Origin: Limanda limanda | Taxonomy: Eukaryota > Chordata > Actinopteri > Pleuronectiformes > Pleuronectidae | Assembly: GCF_963576545.1 (NCBI RefSeq) | Contig: NC_083636.1 | Coordinates: forward strand, 9,860,856-9,924,855 | Direction of reading: 5' to 3' | Length of the DNA stretch: 64,000 nucleotides | Part shown: positions 10,022 to 23,999 of the stretch, in pieces | Numbering within the stretch: position 1 is the stretch's first letter | Layout: each line of letters begins with the position of its first letter | Position numbers and translations under genes: made by a program | Notes under the pieces: model-generated | What the model saw: the letters and a program-made list of their open reading frames with translations, nothing else | Databases searched by the model: none | Told to the model about the DNA's origin: nothing

Positions 10022-13000
10022 GTGAGAGAGTTGGAGGATGATGCGTGGGAGGTGAAGAGCGCAGAGTGAGTGAATAGTGGAAAAGAGAGAGAGAAATGGC
10101 GTAGAAAGGGACGGAGAGAGCTTCTTTCAATGTCACCCTGTAATCCAACACACTTCATCACTTCCTCCCTCTGTCATCCTGTCCCTCCTCCCCCGCCGGT
10201 GTTTCTTTTCATCTCTCCCTCTCGCTCTCTTACCCCCTACCTCTTAATATTCTGTCTCACAGACAGGTGCATGCATTTTCCTCCCAGGAATGATACTGTC
10301 ACATTAATGAACGTTCTGGAGACTGTGGAGTGGATATGAGTGGGAATTGGAATGTTGTGATTGTCACTGTGAGGGCTGCTGCCACTGTAGATTTCAGTTG
10401 CAGCTCGCTAAACTCTTCATATTACACATTCTCATATCCATATTCTTCCTTTTCCTATTCCCTCAAACTCTCCACCAGCTAATTGGCCTAGTTTTAGCAA
10501 CAAATTGTGCAGGAGGCACAGACAGGCCCAACTGGAGTGTGGCATTCGGTTTTTCAAGGCACGGAGCAGTTGGCGAGCTGGAGCCGTCTGTCCGTTGACA
10601 GGAAGGAAGAATGGCAGAAGGAATTAAAGCCACCTGTGCAAAACGTTGAAAGTGAATTTGAAATTGGGATACACATTAGTTTGACATGACCTCGCCAGTT
10701 TGTTGTCAGGGTTTTCTGAAGGAAAGTAAACCATTCATTGTCACTGCGCAGTGGCAGACTTTTAATTTCTGTTTGGTAGAAACAGGATGACTGTGGGGGT
10801 GCATAACAAAAATATTCATTATGTAGTTACTGGTTTGCTGAAATTTAATCAAACATCATTCTCTGCTTCGCCATGTTAACCACTGTGCATTGGACGGCGC
10901 TCTTTGCTCCCATTGGTCAACCCCAAATAACCACTTGTAACTACCTGTGTCACACTCGTCTTCTTGTAGGGACGTTGTGACGTGTCCCAGATGTGCCCCA
11001 ATTCTTGCACCCTCTGCTCTTTTTGCTCAAGAACGCCCTACATCTGTCAGGTTAAACAATCATCAGGTTGCTATCATGTAGTCTGGCTGTGCCATTTAAG
11101 GTTGATAGTTAAATAATTTCCTGTGTCATTATTTCACATTTTCTTTTCAGAATATGACGTATGTGATTGAACTGACAATGAAAATATTATCTTCATTTCC
11201 TTGTGTTTTGTACATTTGCTACTTTTGTCCTAGATGTTGCAGTGAGTTGTCTTCTTTTAGCCAATTTTGATAGTCTTAGAAAAATATGGAGAGCAATACT
11301 TTGATGCTTAATAATATTTTCACTTATATTCAAAAGGTCAGGAACAACTGACAACTGTCTTGCATGATAAGACCACAGACTGATGGACTATGCGTCTCTT
11401 ATTCCCCCACTATCCAGAAAAAAAGCCAGAGACGCTTCTATTCGGGAAGGGGAGCAGTCATGTTGTCCAGAGGGAAGGAAAGGAAACAGTGGGGCAACTT
11501 TACCACATAGTGAGAGAAAAGAAAATGAAAACTCTCCTAATCGACTGCATTTTGAACACATGCAAGAATAAATCCACAGTAAAATGCCAGTGTATCAGCC
11601 CTCAGCCACATAGTAGACAGCAGCAGTCATTTTTATATGCATCCCTCTAAAAAGCCTCCAATACTTTTCATACAGCTATAAAGCCAGTTCCCTCAGCAAA
11701 ATACATGAAGAGCCCCAGTTCACTTTTACTACCTCGAATAAATCAAAAACTCTCTAGCATCGTGCTGTAACCTTTTGAAACTGAAATGACTCTAAATGGT
11801 AACAGCATTTTCTCACAGTATCGGAGCAATCATGGGGGCCTTTGGACGCACTGACATGCAGTCAGCACACACACAAACTGCATGTATAATTTATGATCTC
11901 CTCTGAAGTCTTCTCTGCATGTGTATGAATGCAAAAACATCTGAGTACCCATGAGGTGTTAAACTTGTCCTCAATTTTAAAAGATCATACTGTGATAAGT
12001 TACTCAAAAAAATCACCTGTGGCAACATTTCATTACCATAAATAATATTGTTTCTACTATTATATTTGCAGCGTCTTCATTTTATTGTTGTATGTTGAAC
12101 CTTTTAATTACCCATCAGGTAAAGTACAGTCTCAGTGTTTCCCAGTAATCATCTAGACTTAGATAGGCAGGATAGAAAGTAACATGAGAGATCTCTAACT
12201 TGGTGTTTTGCTCTGTTGCTGTGTTGTCTTGCTGTGTACAGTGTTATTTGCCGAGCATCTGTCTATAAAGTAGTAAGCATCCACGCAGACAGTCAGACTT
12301 CATAGGTTCAGATGCGATTGTGCTCGTACCTGCAAGTGACATCAATGCAGTTGCCTCGGTCACGGGAGAACTTGTCTTCCACTCTTAAGCCTGTGTCACT
12401 CAGAATATCTTGAGCCTGAAAGCAACTTGTGCACCCCCGCTACTGCCGTAGCAAGCAGCAGCTTCATTGTAATCTGACCCAATGATCTGAGTGTCAGTTA
12501 CTGTGTTTACATTTGATAACATCGAGTCAAATTTCAATGTGAAGTGAAATTATCACCAAGCGACAAAGAGATAAACTCAGCGAATAGCCGTTCAACACAG
12601 GACCTGGATATTGGTGTGATTGTTAGTAATTGACCAAAACAGAGCTTCAAGGTGAGAAACTATTACAAAAATGTATCAGGTAAACACAAACATTAAATGA
12701 ATATCTGCAGGATGTGTGACTTGATAACTAGTTCTTTCCAACATGTTTTACTTACAAGGTGATATTTCAGTGAATCAATCAATCAATCAATCAAAGTTTT
12801 TGTATGTAGCCTGAAGTCTGCCTCATAGGGCTTAACAGTCTGTACAAGGTGTGTCATCCGCTGCCCTTAACTGGTGTGTTAAAAACTACATACAAACCTT
12901 TAACTTAGGCAAAAAACAAAGAGACCTCCTCCATCACCGACATGCAAACGCCTCAGTGTGTCCTGTGGTGCTGCAAATAGTCATATTATGCTCATATTTC

Positions 13001-15880
13001 ATAATCTCTTAGAGGTCATGTGGGGACACAATTAAACAGAAGTATGATGGTAATTTCTTTCTGAATATAACTGCTATTTCTTTTTACATTTTGTAACAAT
13101 TATGTGTCAAATACACTATTTCTATTGGCTTTTATACTTCATTTAACTTCTGGAAATCATGACCCCCTCTCGCTAAGTGACCTGGAGCACTATCCAGCTG
13201 TAGTATCTGTTAGAAGATGGTAAACATTTAGGTTTATATTGTCCTTAGTGTTGCATATCACCCAACAAAAAGTGTTTTTTCACTATACCATGACTCCCAG
13301 GTATACAGTCAAGTCTGTTTACCGGGGAAGACATCCGATGGCACAGACGAAATGTTAACTTGCGGCACTCAGCTGGTATAAGATGGAATGTTTTGTGTAA
13401 ACTGCCAGTTACATCGTGTGCCTTTTTATACCAAAACAATGGCTATACGCAATTTTTCTTTTTAAAAACACAAGTAAACTTGTTAAAAAGACAATCAACT
13501 CCTTTCCCTTTGCCTGTGGAGGAGTTTATCTTCCAATATGTTCAACGTCATGAACGCACCAAAAACCGAGGCGCTCTCTCACTAAGGTGTTGCGTTTCCA
13601 TCACTTCGGATAGGAGCCAGAGCCATAGTTGTGTGTAAGGGAGTGAATGCTGATTGTATCAATTACCATTGCAGAAAATAGCCAGATGTTAGTGGGTGTT
13701 AGTGGGCTTTTTTTGCCCAGTGGAAAAGGGGCTTAGACTAAACACATTCCTAACTACGACTCTACAGAGGATAGCTGTTGCTGTGTATGCTCTGAGCACA
13801 TCCACAGTTTTTATCGTACATGGTATTAATGCTTGGTTAATTAGCTCTCAGGCTATAGCGGCACTCTTCACCACGAGCGTATGATCAAGATTAAACCAGG
13901 CCACTCTGAAACAGGGGCAAGCTATACATTATTGATGATCTCTCTGAAGATGCTCTAAATAGGCTTCTGCGTTGCATAACAAAATGTGAATCTTGTGAGC
14001 GGCGGAAGAGCCTTTCCTGTCATTTACTGCTTTTATGAACGAGAAGAACGTGGATCACCCACCTTCAGGCAGGTGCCTTTCTGCCTGATAACCTTGTGTT
14101 TAGAAAAGGAGCCGGATTGCTTCAAGGCAATGATTAGTCTCAGCTCAGTTAGCTCATTAGCTTGTTATTGGTTTGCGCTTTTATGTGATTTTGAATGAAA
14201 TTTTAAGTAAGGCTCAAAAAAATGATGTATTAAAACCAGGACACTAAAAAATTCAATCTGTGCACAATACAAATCCACTTTTGCCTTCATGCTTGCAGCA
14301 GAAAGGGTGAACTCTCCTTTTCCTTTTTTTGTCCAGAAATGTTTATTTGCCCTCCTCTCAGATAGCATTCGGCTCAATGAATCACTGACAGGTTGCTATA
14401 TGCTATAATAGTTTAGTTTCGATTTTACTGCCTGCCTCTCAAAGCAGCCAGCGGCCTGCAGTGCGAGGATAAATGCGTGGAAGTAAAACGACTGTGATGA
14501 CTGCTGAGTTAGAAAGGCTTTCATGGATCTTGAAACCTCTTTATATGCTGTGAAAATGGACATAACAGGCCTACATTTTTCATGAGACACCCTGGGTGTG
14601 TATGAACATGCAGTCCATGTTCAAGTAATATCTGGACAGTTTGTGAAATAGTCTCAATTCATTTCTGGCAGTTGGATGAACAGTAAGATAAGCTCTAAAG
14701 CGTATGACTTTGGTATTAGAAATGTGGGCTAAATCATAAATATAGCCCTGCAATACACTGGCAACCTTTCCATGTGTACCCCTTCTGTCCTCGCTCCCGC
14801 CACGTCTCTCCGCAGCGTCGGCAATGTATGATGGTAGATATTGCTTGGTTAGTGACCATTGGTTGTGCACAATTTTTCATTACGCATTATGGGAAACATT
14901 AAAAGCACTATATAGGGTATAACAAAATTAACTAAACATACCGACACCACTTGAAAATGGCGAACTCGTGATGAGACACAGCCATGGTCATTCAGTGTGC
15001 TTTTAACCTGAAAGTAGTTAGTGTAAAATAAACACAAAAAAAGGAGAATGGGATTTTCGACTGGCCTGCCGTGGATGTTTTACTTCACAATCCTGCGACA
15101 ATGACGTAATTACCGGCCAGAAAAAATGCGCAAAGTAGTATTTAAATGTTTTTTTTCTTTTGCCAAGGAGCTCACCTATATAGTTTTCTATATAGAAGGC
15201 CCTACATAGTGAAGTAGGTAATAGTGACTTACAAACCCCATTCTGTCATGACATAATGGGTTTACAAAGGTGTCACTGTTCACCATAATGGAGGCTCTGT
15301 ACCTAAATAGAACAGAGCCTTAATTGGTGTCATTACTAACTCCTGTGTTTACCCACTGTGTCATGTCAAAATGGCGGTTGTGAGAAAGCTCCACTGACTG
15401 CAAGGTTGTTCACTTCCAGACAGTTCTGGAGTCTAATGTGGTGAAATAAAAACAAACACCTGTGCCTGTGTAAAAGACTTGTAACACAAGACATTAAGAC
15501 GCGTCCCAGCAGAAGAAAGGGCACAGATGGAGCTATTAACATTAATGATGCTGTGTTGCACTGTCACCGTCCCAGTAAGTATAACTGGTGAGCCAGAGAG
15601 CCCAGCAGCAGGGCTCTGACACTAAACCTAAGTGAACTGGAGTCATTGAGGTTATTAATTACAGCTATAGGCTTTTCCTGCTGTCAGGTGTCAGTAGGTC
15701 TGATTGAAGTATAAGGTTTATCAAGTGGTGTTATCAAGCCGAGGAGAATCAAAGTGTCAAAGAAAACATTCAAATGTGAAAGTGGGTAATAGTATGGGAA
15801 AAAAACAAAAAAACATAAAACTGTAGAATAATAAAAATGGTTTGAGAGCTCTGTTGTTTTTCAATACAAATTATTAATGT
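10022..15880. other. Noncoding stretch with little structure
   Basis: A purine-rich patch (10040-10110) is followed by another pyrimidine-rich one (10160-10260). A degenerate dispersed repeat beginning with (AATC)n sits at 12775-12870. The rest has no recognised gene, RNA or mobile element. Confidence 0.45.
12775..12870. repeat. Dispersed repeat fragment with (AATC)n start
   Basis: AATC units are followed by text resembling fish repeats of the form 'gcctgaagtctgcctcatagggctt'. Recognised by eye; the family is not named. Confidence 0.4.
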
Positions 15881-15888
15881 GACGGCAA

Positions 15889-16180
15889 GAGTTTTTATAC
15901 CTCCGCTCCTGAGGTTAGGATTTTACCTGCATTTGGACAGATTACCAAAAACTTTTGGAGAAATCTTTACATTTTGGTGCAGACTTTTTTTCACTTTCTT
16001 TAACATGAGAATGCAAGACAGTGTTTTTTTCAACATTTTGATTCATTTCTCTGAGGACTGATTTTTATGAGTGCGTGCAATTTAGTGCAGATCTAAATAA
16101 AAATCTAGATCTAGTGAATGTAAATATGGTTTCATCAGAGAACTGTTGGGACTTGGCGGTGGTATGCACTCTACTTTAAT
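15889..16180 (+). repeat. Dispersed repeat, 'ttggcggtggtatgcactctact' family
   Basis: The segment 'gtgcagatctaaataaaaatct...tttcatcagagaactgttggg' is a common fish interspersed repeat ending in a 'cttggcggtggtatgcactc' motif. Shorter relatives are at 53664-53780 (same strand) and 58888-58915 (opposite strand, 'ttataccaccgccaaggccc'). The class is not known from the sequence. Confidence 0.65.
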
Positions 16181-18640
16181 TAGTAAAACAGATAGGGCAA
16201 TAAACATTTTCTAATAAGAAGATAAGAACCTTTGATAAAGGATATTTTGAAATTCAAAACTAGGAAGGATTGGCAGGCCAAAGAACCCTCTCTTGAGAGG
16301 ATGAACTCAATACCAGTCTCTAAGCAAAGATTTATTGTACGATTTATTCAAGGTTTGGGTACAATCGACAGAACTGACAGTTAATATGAAGGATAATTGA
16401 TTTTAAGAAAGCTGAAGGTCTATTAAATATATTTAAGTTGACTTCCATATTTGGTCGCTCACAGTCTCATCCACTGCTTTTATATGTGCTCCACTACTTC
16501 TTGTGTGTGTTGCCATCAAATTCTATTGAATAGTTTGAAATCAGCCACAGGATTGTGTATTATTGCCTGATGATTGAAACTATATTCTTACCACCTTGTA
16601 AACACAATCTGCTGTACTACTAGTATTTGAATATTCCTCAAGGGATCTTGTGCATGGCTGGGAAAGAGGGAGAGGGTACATGATTTAAAAGAGAAGACAG
16701 TCTGTGTATCATGATTGACATGAATGTAAGATGCATCGCCCTTTTCTTTAGCTTTATAATTGTTTGAAGACCCTTTCTATGTACAATCAATTTGCCATAG
16801 TATTCCTTTTGCAGTATATTTTTCTCAACCCTGAACTTGCAGCTTCTCTGCCACTGACCTCCTGCTCTGATGGGCAGCCACAGTGATAGGAGGGGACATT
16901 TAGGCTGCATGATTGATTTTAACAAGCCAAGTGACTGCAATTCTGACAGTTTTTTCTCCATTTCTCACTGACAGAGAATTATTGTGTTTGTTTTCTTCCT
17001 TTAAAGGAAAAGTCCTACTTGTAAATAACTCCTGTAATGAATCCTAAACGTGAAGAACATGGAAATGTTCAAGAATCTAACACAACCACCGAAAGCTCTC
17101 TCTAATTTGTCTTGTCGTCACAGAACGGTGACAAACCGTGCATGAATGTGCTTTAAACATTTAACATGTAGTTACCGCACTTGACACAGATCCTGAATGT
17201 TATGCTGAAAAGGCCTGTGATCAAGTTTTTTTCTTATTGTTTGTAACTTTGGGGAAGTTGCGTGGCTAACCAATCTGCTTTTCTCTGTTATTGCTTCACG
17301 CCCTTAATGTGCTAAAACCACCAGAAATACTAGGATCCGACACCATCCCATAAACCCAGACCTTGGAAGCCGAGTACAGCCTTTTCTTTGGTCTCTCAGA
17401 TAACACAAACTATACTTTTTTGTTTTGCCAGCTGTCTCACAGTGTGGTGTGGAAGACTATCTGTACCTCCCACTGTCCTTTTCCCAGACAATCCACTCGC
17501 TTGTACTTTTCCACGGCCGCTGGTTTCTATGGCAACACAAGAGGAAGAAGTTGAGGCTGGGGCTTGACAGAATACTGTCAAGCAGACAGCACAGGGGCGG
17601 CTGGGATCCTCGTGAGGTAGGAGAATACCCACAGGGAAGAGAGGAAGAAAACAGGGAGGGGAGGAGTAAGAGGGAGAGTTCAGCAGAAGCAGAACCTCAC
17701 TGTTAAATGATTCCGTCTTATTCTTAGCACTCTGGTCAGTGTTCGTTTGTCAGGCTTATGCAATATCAGGTAAAGCTGGGGTTTATACACAGGCAAAATG
17801 ACATACTGACACTGGTGTGACAGCGTGTATTTAAGGCTATCATTGGGAAATCTAAATATTCACCACGCAGTTTCAGAACACACCCACCAACAACTCTGTC
17901 AGCAAATCAGTTAATCGAAGCTCTACGGCTCACATACTCACACTGACATTGTGACTTTCACTTCAATTTCATTTGATTAATTGACAAAGGAAGGCAGAGG
18001 GGCTGAAAGCTACCCAGCCCACCAGGTATCAAGGGCACATTTCTGTTAATTGGTGCGCACAAAGTGGTAATTTGTTCCCTCAAATTAATAATTTGGGCTT
18101 TTGAAGTAAATTAATAATTCCCTGCGAAAGGCTCATTCCTTCAAACACACAGCATCATGTTATTGTTGCAGTAGTTACTGGAGTTACAGGCTGTTGTGGT
18201 CAGTCTGGTTGGGAGGAGCACCCACAGTGTTGGCAGCAGAGTAGCCTCTGTACTGTATTTTAATTTAAGACATTTCATAGAATTACTGCACTTGTTCCTT
18301 TAAAGTTGTACTGTTTAGTTAGTTTGTAGTTGTAGTCAGCCTTGTGGCATCAGTTTGGCTTCTAAATAGGTTGTTTTGTTTGGGGTAAAGCTTCATCAGT
18401 TTCATTAATATATTCTATTGTTTAATTCCAGTTTTAGATTTCTACACTTTAATCAACACTTTAATTCTGACCAGTCAGAATTCAAGTTCACGATATCGAC
18501 AACACCATACTGACTAGTTCAAACTAAATTGAAGACATCTTTAACTTGAATTATTACTTGTCAGAATTAAATTGTAGATTTCTATTACTCGAATTATCAT
18601 CATAATCATATTGCAGATATATATATTATTATAATATAAA
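16181..18640. other. Noncoding stretch
   Basis: Nothing convincing apart from an X-box-like GTTTCTATGGCAAC at about 17522-17535. The plus frame at 17425-17706 is open across possible splice sites but is unfamiliar. Confidence 0.4.
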
Positions 18641-18793
18641 AACAGAATTGCACAGGAAAGTGGATTTCCTTTCCAAATAAACTGCAGGATATGTAGCTTT
18701 TGTCTTTTATTTCCATTAATAATTGATTAATTGAAAAAATAATCGAAACATTATTCGATTATCAAAATAATTGTTAGTTGCAGCCCTAATGTC
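18640..18793 (-). mobile_element. MITE-type repeat end ('TAGGGCTGCAACTAACG')
   Basis: Read on the minus strand, the element begins TAGGGCTGCAACTAACGATT and continues with alternating ATTAATCGATTA-like text. This is a very widespread vertebrate non-autonomous DNA element. Only one end is clear; the other limit is approximate. Confidence 0.6.
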
Positions 18794-21170
18794 AATGTGT
18801 AAATAATATTAACACCATTCTACGTATTTTTGGGTTTGACTGAACATGGTACAAGACATGTTGTCCCCCAACTTTAGTCTCCTCCTATTCTGAGCAGTGA
18901 TGCCATGGATAAACTCAAGGAGCAAAATTCTCTTCCTTTCTCTCTGTAGCCTACAAGCTTTGTAGAGGTTAATGAAATTGATGATTACAACAGTTCATCC
19001 TGCAAACACACAACTACATTTCTGGAGTGAACTCCCCAAACCACATCATTGAAATTAACATCGATGATGTGTGTGCCTGACAATGACGACACTTGCTACA
19101 AACACCGGTTAGCTAAGCGGATGACGATGAGACTGATGTAACAGTTGACAATGTTTTATCAGAGGTTTGAGTCAGAGCCACTCAGATCTCTGTTACTTTC
19201 GCAGGTGCTGGAATTCCGATCGCTCTCCACCAGCTAGATGGTCTGTCACCTGATCTGTGATACATGAAAACATAAACTGCTTGCTATTAAGGGTTGGAAG
19301 CCACTGTACAGCAATTCACCAGGACAGCATGGCAACACTGTTAATGGTGTAAACTTTGTCATGTCCAACCTTTGATGTCACACCAGAATAGACAGGTTAC
19401 ATTTTAAAAGAGCACCTTTCCATGTAGATGAAAAGCTAATTTTGTTTTGGACTTCACAAGTTGGCTCACTGACTTCTAAAGGCTTGATTATGCTCAACAT
19501 CAGATATGGGTACGGAAAGGGACGGAGCCATCTGTCTTTACTCTGCTTTCATTCCTTTGTATTCGTGCACATCCTTTGAAACCTTAAGATTATGCTTGAA
19601 ACAGAGCAGTACCCCTGGAAATCATGGCCGTTAACAGTTCAAGCAAGAGGACCATAAGACATGAAGCAGAAATTTCAATAATGTTGGGAAATGTTTGAGG
19701 TGAGACTTTGGAAAGAAACTACAGGCCTCTAGATGATGTTACTTCACCCTGGCAAAGGGACAAGCAGCTGCTTTTACCTCTTGAGAGGAGCGTTATTGTG
19801 GCTTTTGCAATGGAAATGGATACAATCAGCATTCACTCTTGGGTCAAATTACTCATGGGTTTTTATTGGCTCCGGCTCCGATTGGCAGCAATGGAAACAT
19901 GACACTTGGGTGAATGTACTAATTTGGCAAGACTGTGATGTGAGAGAGCCCCTGACTTTTAGGTGTGTTCATAACGTCAAACTGATGCACCATGGGAACA
20001 AAACAGACAGGCAGACTCCTCTACTAGCAAAGGGAAAGAAATAAATTTCCTCTTTATTGCAGATGTATCGAGTACAGAAAAATGTCTACTTACTGCTAAC
20101 TACAACAGAAGTTTATGACACACAATGTCATACTCTACAGTAGGTCACCCTCTTTGGTCACAAGCTATACCCAGACTTCCAACCCCCCATCAAGGACCCC
20201 AGTCATGCCTGTGTAAGATGAACAGGAAGTGAAGGCAACATGTGACAGCCGCTAGGCCAGTAGGCAGCTGTCGGACCTAAGAATTAGATCAGAGGCAGCC
20301 GATACACTCATACTCATTGTGAATAGGCCTACACAAATACACGGAGAAGAAAGGAAGCAGAAGGCCATTTAAAGCCGTTTCCTCTGCTGAGTGGGCTAAT
20401 TGGGAAGTAAAGTTGTTAATCTGCTCCGCAGCTCTGGTTGCACCCTCCTTCAGCAGTATGGTGTGTGTGTGTGTTTGTATCTGTGTGTGGTTGCATACTT
20501 AAACGTTTTGTATTTCCACTCCAGCTGTCTCTATCCATCAATACCTAGCAGGGGTTTGTGTTGGCTGGGAGCTCAGGAGCTGGTAGTGTTTGACAGGTAG
20601 AGAAAGGGAGGAGAGAGGAGGAAGAGAAGGGAGGGGGGGAAAAGGCACATCTGAGGAACCTGTCTGCAGCCTGAACAGTCGGGGAGAATATAACCCTGGG
20701 GCGCTGGAACACAATCGCACTTTGCTATCAGACACGAATATAGTTTGATACATGATAGATAAGCATTAAAATCCCCGAGGCCGTTAGTTCTGGCTGGGAG
20801 ACAGCAGCGTTCTCTTTTAAAGGCCCTCTTCAGCGAACCCATTGAAGGATCCATCATTTAGTTACTGTTATCTGTGCGGCCATCATCTTCTGGGCTTGCT
20901 CCAATCGATATTTCACCACAGCCCACCACGGAGCAAAGGGGGCTGGCTGGAACGTAGCCGGGTAATTTAATAAAGAAGCAGCTCGTCCACTCTTTTGTCT
21001 TTGCCTTTGTCAAACATGATCGTGATCAGAATGAGGACGGGGCGCAGTGAGAGGATGAAGAGCAGGTGATAGAGGGGGAGAACAGCAGTGTAGCTTAGGT
21101 AAGCGTTGACTGGATTATACAGATGCACCAGAAGAGGGACTCCATACATCGTCCAAAGACATAATCTTTA
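18794..21170. other. Noncoding stretch
   Basis: It contains a purine-rich patch at about 20594-20645 (GGGAGG and GAAGAG words) and no recognisable exon. Confidence 0.4.
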
Positions 21171-21174
21171 TATT

Positions 21175-21265
21175 AAAAGGTCTATTTATGCAGCACTTTT
21201 CAAGTTGATGACCACTCAATGTGCTTTTACAGTACAGTTTTGCTATTCACCCATTGACACACGTT
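21175..21265. repeat. Dispersed repeat fragment ('tttatgcagcacttttcaa...tgctttta')
   Basis: This resembles fish LINE/SINE tail text 'tttatatagcacttttca...caaagtgcttta'. Similar pieces lie at 24545-24640 and 33940-34035. Confidence 0.45.
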
Positions 21266-21654
21266 GATGTAAAGATTCAAACATTATACAATACACAGAA
21301 ATACAATATGGTGTAGATTATCAGACTGCTTCCTCTCTCTTTATATTACTACTCAAAGAGCTGGACAGACATGTGTAGGATTGTTTGGCCTTGTACTGTA
21401 AGTGCACTGTGACAAGCTAGTATCAGTCTCTGTTGATCTTCCCCAAACAGCTGAAATAGAGAGTTTGAACTGATTCTGGTTAAGACAATTTATATTCACA
21501 GCTCAGTTGCGGTTGTGATCTCATAGCTCACAAAGAACTTTGCTTTTTTGATCAAGTCCCTGTACATTTAACAGTAATACTCCAGGGGTATTTTTTTATT
21601 TTAGTTATTTTAATGCAGACAATGCCTTGTTCATGTTCTTTATTAACACAATGA

Positions 21655-21955
21655 ATAGTGTGTGTGCGTGTGTGTGTGTGTTGTTAGGGTTAGTCTCTAG
21701 GAACTTTACCAGCATAAACACTGACCTTGTAAGGACGAGTGAACCTGATGGGGACCATGAATCCTGGTCCTAATGTGGCAAAATGTCATTTCTGAGGTCT
21801 GAGATTAGGAATAAGGTTTAGGCAGAAATGTAGTTGTGTGTTTGCGCTTAGGAATACGGTTTAGGCTGTCCACAATGAATAGAAGTTGATGCAAAGTCCT
21901 GACAAGGTTAGGTGCTCAAACCTGTGTGTGTTTATGTGTGTGTGTGTGCATGTGT
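21655..21955 (+). repeat. TG-flanked dispersed repeat ('gaccttgtaaggacgagtga...')
   Basis: The segment is bounded by TG microsatellites on both sides (21660-21681 and 21930-21950). It contains repeated 'ggttagg/ggtttaggc' text around 'gatggggaccatgaatcctggtcc'. This is a common fish repeat type. A copy in the opposite orientation lies at 54395-54667. Confidence 0.6.
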
Positions 21956-21959
21956 TTAA

Positions 21960-23027
21960 AACCTGATAACATTGCTCCATCATTTCAATGCCGCTTCCGT
22001 GTACCAGTGAACACACCACACACACTGTAGTTTATACTGATGCAGACATGCACGCACCCTCTCACACCATCCCGCTGCCACAGAAATACTCACAAGCTCT
22101 GAAGCTGCATATTGATCTGCTGCTGAAAATAGTCCCCAACCAAATGCACTATTTATGGTGCTTGAGTAACATTTGAATTCCTCCAATCTCAGTAACTGAA
22201 GCTGCGTTTCATACTTGCAGCATCACATCACAGGGGCTGGATGCCGCTTTGTCGAAACATATGTGCAACACCAGCAAAATGTTTACAAAGAGGATTAGCA
22301 GTGGTTGTATAAGAAATCATTCTGGACCAGAAAGGCCTTTGTGACTCTTCCGTTTTAATGAGACAAATTTTCCCGAAAAATGGACAAGCCCATGGAAACG
22401 CTGAGTGTGCCAAGGATGGAGGCTCGTTCTGACTCATCAGAGCAGTCATCTAACGCTCCTTGATTGCTCAGGAAGCATGGGGGCCTACGGTTGCTTTATC
22501 ACCCTCATTAATTTTCTTATCAGAGACACAGCATAGCAATAAAGCCGCCATTTTCCCCCCAACAGAATAAAAGGCGTAGGTGATGACTAACGAGGATGTG
22601 GTCACTGCTCAGCTTGCATGGAAATTTCCACAGAAGTGAGTGACACACTTGCAGTGTTTGATTGACTGCAATGCACAGTGAATGACTTCCTAGCAGTTTG
22701 GCTTTGATAAATAGCAGGGCTGTGGGGAAGCCATATTTCTTGCTTAAGATCAGAGGGCACCTTGAGAGAATAAGGCGGTGAAAAGGCATCCTGTCGTACG
22801 TGATGCTGCTGTGCTGAATGCTTTATGTCTGCAAGGCTGGTATGTAAAAATGCATGTGCATCTGCTGTCTATACTGTAGATGTAATACAGCATAAACAAA
22901 CCAAAATGCTAATTGAAAAAACTTTTATGAAGCTTATATTCAGAATTAAATTGCCATTAAAGGACACCCAACCAAATTCAACCAGTTTCCCCCCTATTTT
23001 TTATAAAAAAAATGGTGTCTTTCAGTT
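21960..23027. other. Noncoding stretch, nothing recognised
   Basis: No repeat, exon or RNA gene was recognised. Several minus frames (for example 22520-22789) show no motif. Confidence 0.4.
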
Positions 23028-23033
23028 GGTAAT

Positions 23034-23476
23034 TGTCACGGTAAGTTGAGGGAAAGATGGACCCAGGATGCAGAGGTATAAAATAAAAGGTAATTTGATA
23101 TAACAAAAGTCTTTTAACAAGACAAAAAACAAAACAGGAACACTAGCAGGTAAGCACTGGCGACAAGGCGCACAGAGAACAAGGAAAGATAAGCAGGGGA
23201 AGCTGGACGAGACAGCAGACATGAACTAACCGTTATGACAACGTGTAAAAACAAGTACAACCCGACAAGGGACAAAGGGGAACACAGAGGCTTAAATACA
23301 CAGAGGGAAGGCAGGGCAATTAGACCCAGGTGAAACACATGACTGAGGAAGATAATCTCCGACAGGAAGTGAAGACAGAAACAACACACAAGGAACACGA
23401 GACTACAAAATATAACAGGAAACAGAAAACCCAAAGACCCTGAAATAACAAACTAAAAAAATGACAGAACATCACA
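23034..23476 (-). mobile_element. LTR of a fish LTR retrotransposon
   Basis: On the minus strand it starts TGTGATGTTCTG and ends CCGTGACA (TG...CA). A TATTTAAG promoter-like box lies about midway (plus 'cttaaata' near 23292-23299). Just outside its 5' end, on the minus strand, is a purine-rich 'TTGAGGGCGAGG' that resembles a polypurine tract. This arrangement marks a 3' LTR, so the adjacent 23477-23698 would be the end of the internal region. Confidence 0.55.
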
Positions 23477-23698
23477 GTACCTCGCCCTCAAGGACCGGAT
23501 CCCAGACGGTCCAAAACGTGAACCGAGAAGGGAGGGAGGAGGGGGTAGCCGGAGGAGGGACTCCAGGACGTGCCCAGGGTCTCGGGCCAAGTTCTGAGGC
23601 TCGGGAGGACGGCGTCGTGGCCGCTCAGGAACCAAGTTCTGAGGCTCATCATGGACTGAGCACTGGGGTGCAGCCCTCAGCCCCTGACTAACATTACA
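23477..23698 (-). mobile_element. Short remnant of LTR-element internal region
   Basis: GC-rich, Pro/Arg-coding text sits next to the putative polypurine tract; a short repeat 'ccaagttctgaggctc' occurs twice (about 23588 and 23631). A 6-base word GGTAAT occurs on each side of the whole 23034-23698 block (23028-23033 and 23699-23704), so it may have inserted, or been left, as a unit. No retroviral protein domain is readable. Confidence 0.4.
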
Positions 23699-23999
23699 GG
23701 TAATGCTGTTTTGAGCTTTTGGGCTGTTTGAATGCGAGCGCAGGGTTTTGACTGAAAGCGTTAAAAAATGTGAAACATGAAATCAATAAGTCCTGCTTTC
23801 CAACTGAAAGACCACGCTCTAGAAAAAAGTTAGGAAAAAAAAAACATAAATTACAGGGAAATTTACACTGGGGTATTTAACCTTTGGTTTGGTGTAAGAC
23901 TGTAAATGAAACTCTTGATTCTGTCTAGAGCCTGTGTTTTCAATGACTTTTGTCTAATTTCTTTGTAGATCTTTTGTTAGGTTTCTTTGTGTTTCTAGC

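Noticed and set aside
17432..17616. Possible 185-nt exon (acceptor ttttgccag, donor GAG|GTAGGA) with an open frame
   Set aside because: The protein is unfamiliar, the donor is weak and two frames are open over part of it; not better than chance.
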